A stretch of 18,658 nucleotides of DNA from DATGSF01 sp035302865 (GTDB taxonomy: Bacteria; Bacteroidota; Bacteroidia; Chitinophagales; Chitinophagaceae), in contig DATGSF010000109.1 in NCBI GenBank assembly GCA_035302865.1, forward strand, positions 1 through 18,658, in the 5' to 3' direction. Shown piece by piece: positions 14,057-18,658 of this stretch. The notes below the pieces were generated by a model. The model was not told the origin of the DNA, searched no databases, and worked only from the letters and a program-made list of their open reading frames with translations. The position numbers and the translations under genes are program-made. Positions within the stretch are counted from its first letter, which is position 1, and each line of letters starts with the position of its first letter.

Positions 14057-15436
14057 ATGAAGAAACCAAGCATAGCAAAAGGCACAAGAGATTTTAATGC
14101 TCAAACTTTATTTAAAAGAAGATATATACTGAATACTATTCAAAAACAGTTTGAAATTTATGGATTTGAACCACTTGAAACTCCCAGTTTTGAGCAATTA
14201 GAAACTTTACTAGGAAAATACGGAGAAGAAGGCGATCAACTTATATTTAAAATATTAAATAATGGCTTAGACCATCCAAACAAACAAGAAAAAACTAGAG
14301 AAGCATTAGAAGACATTTTAATAGGAAAAGCAAATACTAATTTGACTGAACGCGCTTTACGTTATGATTTAACAATTCCATTTGCACGCTATGTAGCAAT
14401 GAATCATCATAATCTTATTATGCCTTTTAAAAGATATCAAATGCAAAATGTTTGGAGAGCTGATCGACCTCAAAGAGGAAGATATAGAGAATTCATGCAA
14501 TGCGATGTTGATATAATTGGATCAGATTCCTTACTACACGAAGCAGAGTTACTATCCATTTATTCTCGTGTTTTTAACAATTTAAACATTCCAGAAATTT
14601 CTATTTTAATAAATAATAGAAAAATTCTTGCAGGATTAGCTGAAAGCATTAATGCAACGGACAAAATGATGGAAATGACTATAGCCATTGATAAATTGGA
14701 TAAAATACAATGGGATGGAGTCGAAAAAGAATTGCAAAATGCTGCTTTCAATAAAGAACAAATTCAAAAAATTCAAGCTTTCATCCAAATTCAAAATAAA
14801 GACAATACGCAACTCCTAGAAGAAATGGAAGAGGAGTTAAAGCACTCAAAAATTGGACAAGAAGGTATAAAAGAATTACGTGAAACTTTAAAATACACAA
14901 AACACTTATGCGACTCTGAGGAATATAATAATATTAAAATACAGTTTTCTTTAGCAAGAGGGTTAAATTATTATACTGGATTTATTGTAGAAGTTGCTAC
15001 TTCTGCTGTAAAAATGGGTAGTATCGGTGGTGGAGGCAGATACGATGATCTGACTGGCTTATTTGGATTAAAAGGAATGTCAGGTGTAGGAATATCTTTT
15101 GGTATTGATAGAATATACGATGTTATGGAAGAATTGGAATTATTTCCAAAAACTATTCAAAGCGGAGTACAAGTTTTGTTTTTAAATATGGAAGAATTAG
15201 CCATTCCAAAAATACTAGAAACAATGCAAGTACTTAGAAATAAGAACATTGCTACAGAATTATATCCTAAAGCAAGAAAAATGGGACAACAAATGAAATA
15301 TGCAGATAAAAAGGAGATTCCTTATGTCATAATTATTGGCTCTGATGAATGGAATAATCAACAAGCTCAAGTGCGCAATATGCAAACTGGAGAGCAAAAA
15401 TTAATAGCTATTAAAGATATACAAGAAGAATTTTAA
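14057..15436 (+). CDS. hisS: Histidyl-tRNA synthetase
   Basis: A 459-aa class II aminoacyl-tRNA synthetase that charges tRNA-His. The N-terminal part begins KGTRDFN (8-14). Motif 2 is FKRYQMQNVWRADRPQRGRY with REFMQCDVDIIG (about 124-155). The histidine-specific HisA motif LARGLNYYTG lies near 299-308. Motif 3 includes GGGGRYDDLTG and GVGISFGIDRIYD (about 327-355). The C-terminal anticodon-binding domain follows (from about 370, VQVLFLNME). Length exceeds E. coli HisS by about 35 residues, some of them in the insertion domain at about 190-290, which is normal for Bacteroidota. The start codon is one base after the phosphatase stop, suggesting translational coupling. Confidence 0.97.
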   Translation: MKKPSIAKGTRDFNAQTLFKRRYILNTIQKQFEIYGFEPLETPSFEQLETLLGKYGEEGDQLIFKILNNGLDHPNKQEKTREALEDILIGKANTNLTERALRYDLTIPFARYVAMNHHNLIMPFKRYQMQNVWRADRPQRGRYREFMQCDVDIIGSDSLLHEAELLSIYSRVFNNLNIPEISILINNRKILAGLAESINATDKMMEMTIAIDKLDKIQWDGVEKELQNAAFNKEQIQKIQAFIQIQNKDNTQLLEEMEEELKHSKIGQEGIKELRETLKYTKHLCDSEEYNNIKIQFSLARGLNYYTGFIVEVATSAVKMGSIGGGGRYDDLTGLFGLKGMSGVGISFGIDRIYDVMEELELFPKTIQSGVQVLFLNMEELAIPKILETMQVLRNKNIATELYPKARKMGQQMKYADKKEIPYVIIIGSDEWNNQQAQVRNMQTGEQKLIAIKDIQEEF

Positions 15437-15446
15437 ATTTTGAATA

Positions 15447-16571
15447 ATGAATAAAGTAATAGGTCAAAATAGAGCAAAAGCTTTACTACATCAATGGTGG
15501 ATGTCTCAAACAATTCCTCATGCTATTCTAATTAAAGGAAAATCAGGCTGGGGAAGTTTAGCATTAGCTTATTCCTTTATTCAATATATTTTTTGTACAA
15601 ATAAACAAGGACTAAACAGCTGTGGCGCATGTGAAAGTTGTATAAAAACACAAAAAGGTATTCATCCTGACGTGCATTTCACTTTTCCAGCTGTACGTCC
15701 AAAATCAAATGAAAAAGCTTTAAGTAGACATTATTTACCAGAGTTTAGAGATTTTTTACAAAATCACATTTACGAAAATGTTTGGAATTGGCTACAATAT
15801 ATAAATGCAGAAAATAAACAAGGAAATATTACAGCCGATGAGTGTCGTCAAATAATTAATCAACTAAACCTAACAGCTTATGAGAGCGGCTGGAAAGTAC
15901 AACTAATCTGGAAGCCTGAATATTTAAAAGAAAATGGAAATATCCTGCTTAAAATTATTGAAGAACCCCCTGCGAAAACATTAATAATTTTAGTAGCTGA
16001 ATCCATTGAAGAGATACTTCCAACCATAATCTCTCGGGTACAATTATTGCCTTTACAACCTCTAACAATTAATGAAATAAGTGATACATTAAAAGTTGAA
16101 TTTCCTCATAGTAAAAAAGAAGATCGAGATCAAGTTGCACAATGGGCTGAAGGGGATTATTTCTTAGCAAAATCGCTATTACAAAAAGGAGTAAGTAATT
16201 ATTTAGAGACTATACGCCAGTGGTTTAATGGAATTTTTGGAAATAATCAATTCTTAAGAATTCATGAATTTGTAGAAGAAACAAGCAATGGAGGAAGAGA
16301 ATATATCAAGGCTATATTAAATTATTCACAGCAATTAATTGGCAACTTAATTAAGGTTAAAATTGCACCAGAATTTGCATCACAATATATTGATGAAGAA
16401 GCAGATTTTTTATTACGTTTTTCCAAACTTCCGGTCAATCATGAACAGTTGTTACAAATGCAAAAACGTATTTCTGATACTATATATTATATTGAAAGAA
16501 ACGCACATGCAAAAACACAATTACTTGCATTAAGTGTAGCTATTCAATCCATTTATCGTCAAAAAAAATAA
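15447..16571 (+). CDS. holB: DNA polymerase III clamp-loader subunit delta prime
   Basis: A 374-aa AAA+ protein of the clamp loader that puts the sliding clamp on DNA. It opens with VIGQNRAKALLHQ (4-16). The Walker A site is degenerate, GKSGWGSL at 31-38 with Ser37 in place of the catalytic-type Lys, so it should not bind ATP productively, as in E. coli delta prime. A zinc module has Cys50, Cys59, Cys62 and Cys65. The SRC-type arginine finger appears as ISRVQ (about 196-200). The C-terminal part matches the helical collar domain in length and composition. The ATG at 15447 is ten bases after hisS and closes the nadD operon. DnaX (tau/gamma) is the main alternative but would have an intact Walker A site. 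Confidence 0.9.
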   Translation: MNKVIGQNRAKALLHQWWMSQTIPHAILIKGKSGWGSLALAYSFIQYIFCTNKQGLNSCGACESCIKTQKGIHPDVHFTFPAVRPKSNEKALSRHYLPEFRDFLQNHIYENVWNWLQYINAENKQGNITADECRQIINQLNLTAYESGWKVQLIWKPEYLKENGNILLKIIEEPPAKTLIILVAESIEEILPTIISRVQLLPLQPLTINEISDTLKVEFPHSKKEDRDQVAQWAEGDYFLAKSLLQKGVSNYLETIRQWFNGIFGNNQFLRIHEFVEETSNGGREYIKAILNYSQQLIGNLIKVKIAPEFASQYIDEEADFLLRFSKLPVNHEQLLQMQKRISDTIYYIERNAHAKTQLLALSVAIQSIYRQKK

Positions 16572-16572
16572 T

Positions 16573-17178
16573 CTATTTTAAAAAAGTAAATTTTAAATGC
16601 ACATCAATTTTGTTATGCAAGGCATTTACCGTTCCCCACAGTACGGCTTTGGCTACTTTTTTTGCAAACAAATGATTTACCTTATTTTCCAGAAATTTAT
16701 TTGCATCTTCTCTATCGACTTGATAACATACATGCTCGCCTTTAATTTTATACTTTATAGCCAATTCCCCCATAAATATATTGGGCAAAGTATAAACAAA
16801 TAAAGCAGGACTAGGTATAAGATTTCTACTATTATTGAACTTTTTATCCACATCCTCACTTCCTGTATTTGTATTACATAGCAAAGCTCTTTCAAATGCA
16901 TCAATATTGGATATATTTTTTTCAATTTGTAAAAAATGAGCACTTAAAAAAGCAACTTTCGAGAGAAGATCCATCTTATGAAATTTAGGATAGGACAAAG
17001 CATTTAATTTATATATATCCTTCAAAGCATCTACTATTTCATGAGTAGTATTTAAAATAGTAGTTTCTTCATTTAATTTTTGCTTATTTACAAATATTCC
17101 ATCTTCATTCCATATTACCTCATCGGTATGCAACATATCATTAACCTTAAAATAGTATATAGTTCTTAGTTCGTTCAA
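16573..17178 (-). CDS. Small beta-ketoacyl-synthase-like protein of Bacteroidota, without catalytic residues
   Basis: A 201-aa protein resembling the short, inactive ketoacyl-synthase-like proteins found in flexirubin/aryl-polyene gene clusters. The recognisable part is YPKFHKMDLLSKVAFLSAH (63-81), CNTNTGSEDVDKKF (101-114) and SPALFVYTLPNIFMGELA (123-140), followed by KIKGE. The ketoacyl-synthase active-site Cys context (T-A-C-S-S) and the downstream catalytic His pair are absent, so it is likely a partner or chain-length-type subunit, not an enzyme. No other pigment gene is adjacent. The start is TTG 17178, just after an in-frame TAG; ATG at residue 15 (17136) is the alternative, but homologous N-termini seem to need the longer form. 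Its stop is one base from the holB stop on the other strand. Confidence 0.65.
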   Translation of the reverse strand: MNELRTIYYFKVNDMLHTDEVIWNEDGIFVNKQKLNEETTILNTTHEIVDALKDIYKLNALSYPKFHKMDLLSKVAFLSAHFLQIEKNISNIDAFERALLCNTNTGSEDVDKKFNNSRNLIPSPALFVYTLPNIFMGELAIKYKIKGEHVCYQVDREDANKFLENKVNHLFAKKVAKAVLWGTVNALHNKIDVHLKFTFLK

Positions 17179-17189
17179 CTAAAGACTAT

Positions 17190-17197
17190 TATCTTTG
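17190..17197 (+). promoter_or_regulatory. Bacteroidota -7 box for the channel gene
   Basis: TATCTTTG on the plus strand, an exact TAnnTTTG match, lies 52 bases before the ATG at 17250. An AGGAAG sequence at 17232-17237 could act as a ribosome-binding site. A well-spaced -33 TTG is not visible. Confidence 0.5.
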
Positions 17198-17249
17198 TAT
17201 TAAATACATAATAATAAATACTAACAAAAATAGGAAGATTAATTAAATT

Positions 17250-18599
17250 ATGCGAGAGAAACAAATAAGTAATTTTGAGGAACATGTGAATAAATATTCC
17301 AATTTTATATCTCAATATACTTTTGATCAAATTATAGATTGGGGCATTTCAGAAAAGTATGCTGCTTTTATTAATGCACTTGTATTGTTATTATTATTAG
17401 CAGTAATAGTTTACCTTGTTCATCTTGTTTCATTTAAAGCCTTACGATTTTTCTTTCAAAAAATAACAAATAGAAATAAAAATGGGTTTTTAAGGCGATT
17501 AATGAAATATAAAATATCGAATTACATTTCAATGGTAATTCCTTTATTTATTATTTACGAATCCTTACCTATAGTATTTGAGCATTATCCTAGCCTGCTT
17601 AAATTCATGTTAGCAATTCATGACATATTAATTATCTTGTTATTTATTGCAATACTAATGACAATTATTAGATCAGTGGCAGATGCTTTAAAAGAAAACA
17701 CAAGTTTTGCAAAGCGACCTATCGAAAGCTATATACAAGTAGTACGAATAATTGTTTATTTTATTGCAGCTATACTATTATTTTCCAAATTTACAGGAAA
17801 AGACGTAAAAGCATTTTTTGGAGTTTTGGGTGCCACATCTGCTATTTTACTATTAATGTTCAAGGACACTATTATGGGCTTTGTAGCAAGCATTCAAGTT
17901 ACTACAAATGATATGGTGCGAATTGGAGATTGGATAACAATGCCAAGCTTTGGAGCTGATGGAGATGTTTTAGAGATTACATTAACCACAGTTAAAGTGC
18001 AAAACTTTGATAAAACAGTAACTACCATTCCTACACATAATTTAATAACTTCCTCCTTTCAAAACTGGCGTGGCATGCAAGAATTTGGAGGAAGAAGAAT
18101 AAAACGCTCATTGTATATTAAACAAAGTACCATTCGCTATGTCCAAGATGATGAATTAGAAAATTTCATGAAAATTCAAGCCATTAAAGATTATATTATT
18201 GAAAGAAAAAAGGAAATTGACAATCATAATAAAAAATTAAACATTGATAAATCAATAGCAATAAATGGTCGAAATTTTACAAATTCAGGATTGTTTAGAA
18301 AATATGCCCAATGGTATATAGAAAATCATCCTGGAGTTGATAAAAATAAAACTATAATGTTGCGTCAATTGCAACCAACGGAACATGGAATTCCTTTTGA
18401 AGTATATTTATTTGCTAATACTGTTAATTGGCTTCCTTACGAAACCATAATGGGTGATATTTTTGATCATTTAATAGCAGCAATACCTTATTTTGATTTA
18501 GAAGTATATGAATTGCCTACAGGAAGTGATATAAGTAAGAGTTTCAAAAAAGAAGGATTTGAAGATCTTGATATAAATGACTTAAATTCAAACAAATAA
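17250..18599 (+). CDS. Mechanosensitive ion channel, YbdG/MscM-like MscS family
   Basis: A 449-aa inner-membrane channel that should open under membrane tension and release solutes during osmotic downshock. Hydrophobic segments lie near 38-61, 90-110, 119-142, 163-179 and 187-216. The last is the pore helix and runs into the MscS signature GVLGATSAILLLMFKDTIMG, then IQVTTNDMVRIGDWI (191-229). The beta domain begins there and contains VKVQNFDKTVTTIPTHNLI (248-266). A charged insertion of about 90 residues (290-380) follows, as in E. coli YbdG, a low-conductance channel linked to MscM activity. The ending DLEVYELPTG fits the C-terminal portion. A start at ATG 17250 gives a soluble N-terminal helix before membrane segment 1. 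It is divergent from the ketoacyl-synthase-like gene, with 71 bases between. Confidence 0.92.
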   Translation: MREKQISNFEEHVNKYSNFISQYTFDQIIDWGISEKYAAFINALVLLLLLAVIVYLVHLVSFKALRFFFQKITNRNKNGFLRRLMKYKISNYISMVIPLFIIYESLPIVFEHYPSLLKFMLAIHDILIILLFIAILMTIIRSVADALKENTSFAKRPIESYIQVVRIIVYFIAAILLFSKFTGKDVKAFFGVLGATSAILLLMFKDTIMGFVASIQVTTNDMVRIGDWITMPSFGADGDVLEITLTTVKVQNFDKTVTTIPTHNLITSSFQNWRGMQEFGGRRIKRSLYIKQSTIRYVQDDELENFMKIQAIKDYIIERKKEIDNHNKKLNIDKSIAINGRNFTNSGLFRKYAQWYIENHPGVDKNKTIMLRQLQPTEHGIPFEVYLFANTVNWLPYETIMGDIFDHLIAAIPYFDLEVYELPTGSDISKSFKKEGFEDLDINDLNSNK

Positions 18600-18602
18600 A
18601 TC

Positions 18603-18658
18603 ATGTATAAATACTTAACAATTTTAAGTTTATTAATTTTATCTTTTGATAAACTTAA
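18603..18658 (+). CDS. Possible start of an exported protein (cut by window edge)
   Basis: An ATG three bases after the channel gene stop opens a frame of 18 codons to the window end. The residues, MYKYLTILSLLILSFDKL, resemble the basic-then-hydrophobic start of a signal peptide. The same bases form an inverted repeat that may be a terminator, in which case this is not a gene. Too short to identify. Confidence 0.35.
   Translation, partial: MYKYLTILSLLILSFDKL
18624..18658 (+). terminator. Inverted repeat after the channel gene, possible terminator
   Basis: Perfect 10-bp arms TTAAGTTTAT (18624-18633) and ATAAACTTAA (18649-18658) with a 15-base loop, beginning 24 bases after the stop at 18599. 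The stem has one G-C pair only and the bases after it are outside the window, so a T run cannot be checked. Confidence 0.4.

Noticed and set aside
15447..16571. Calling this gene dnaX (tau/gamma)
   Set aside because: The Walker A lysine is replaced and the length is 374 aa, which fits delta prime and not the ATP-binding motor subunit.
16597..16943. Frames overlapping the ketoacyl-synthase-like gene (68 codons plus strand, 62 codons minus strand in another frame)
   Set aside because: The 201-aa frame has a recognisable conserved core; the others are hydrophobic or low-complexity shadows.
1..18658. Mobile elements, CRISPR arrays, defence genes, tRNA or rRNA
   Set aside because: No transposase, integrase, spaced direct-repeat array, terminal inverted repeats flanking genes, or clover-leaf fold was found on either strand.

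Overview
The window looks like a housekeeping stretch of a Bacteroidota chromosome. It is very AT-rich (roughly 30% GC by eye). Several start sites are preceded by a TAnnTTTG box, the -7 element of this phylum, instead of sigma-70 boxes. Shine-Dalgarno sites are mostly absent. The proteins also fit the phylum: TopA with four C-terminal repeats and no zinc fingers, a stand-alone ManC, a small ketoacyl-synthase-like protein of the flexirubin/aryl-polyene type, and a YbdG-like channel. I cannot name the order or genus.

Layout. (1) 1-5685 is a minus-strand series, read from right to left: ychF, a polysaccharide flippase, topA with a clear hairpin terminator, and the first 19 codons of rnhA running off the left edge. 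(2) 5773-7243 is a plus-strand pair behind a good promoter: an unrecognised 89-aa protein and a GT4-type glycosyltransferase. (3) 7261-10597 is a minus-strand pair for cell-wall elongation, mrdA (PBP2) then rodA. It is followed upstream by a 426-base stretch with no gene. (4) 11024-12835 is a minus-strand pair, manC (GDP-mannose supply) then pyrH (UMP kinase). (5) 12904-16571 is a tight plus-strand operon: nadD, a low-molecular-weight protein tyrosine phosphatase, hisS and a DNA polymerase III delta-prime-like gene. (6) 16573-17178 is a minus-strand gene for the ketoacyl-synthase-like protein, meeting the previous operon tail to tail with one base between. (7) 17190-18599 is a plus-strand mechanosensitive channel gene. 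The first codons of a possible exported protein, overlapped by an inverted repeat, lie at the right edge.

How the genes fit together. One theme is the cell envelope: flippase, glycosyltransferase, ManC, RodA/PBP2, the channel and perhaps the phosphatase. The other is information processing and cofactors: TopA, RNase HI, YchF, PyrH, NadD, HisS and delta prime. PBP2 and RodA form a septation/elongation-type synthase pair. The manC-pyrH pair feeds nucleotide-sugar synthesis. topA and rnhA both limit R-loops.

I found no new multi-gene system, defence island, mobile element, CRISPR array, rRNA or tRNA. The points most worth a second look are the orphan ketoacyl-synthase-like gene, the unknown 89-aa protein coupled to a glycosyltransferase, pyrH and mrdA-rodA outside their usual clusters, the 426-base gap, the cysteine cluster in PBP2, and several starts where promoter position argues against the longest reading frame.
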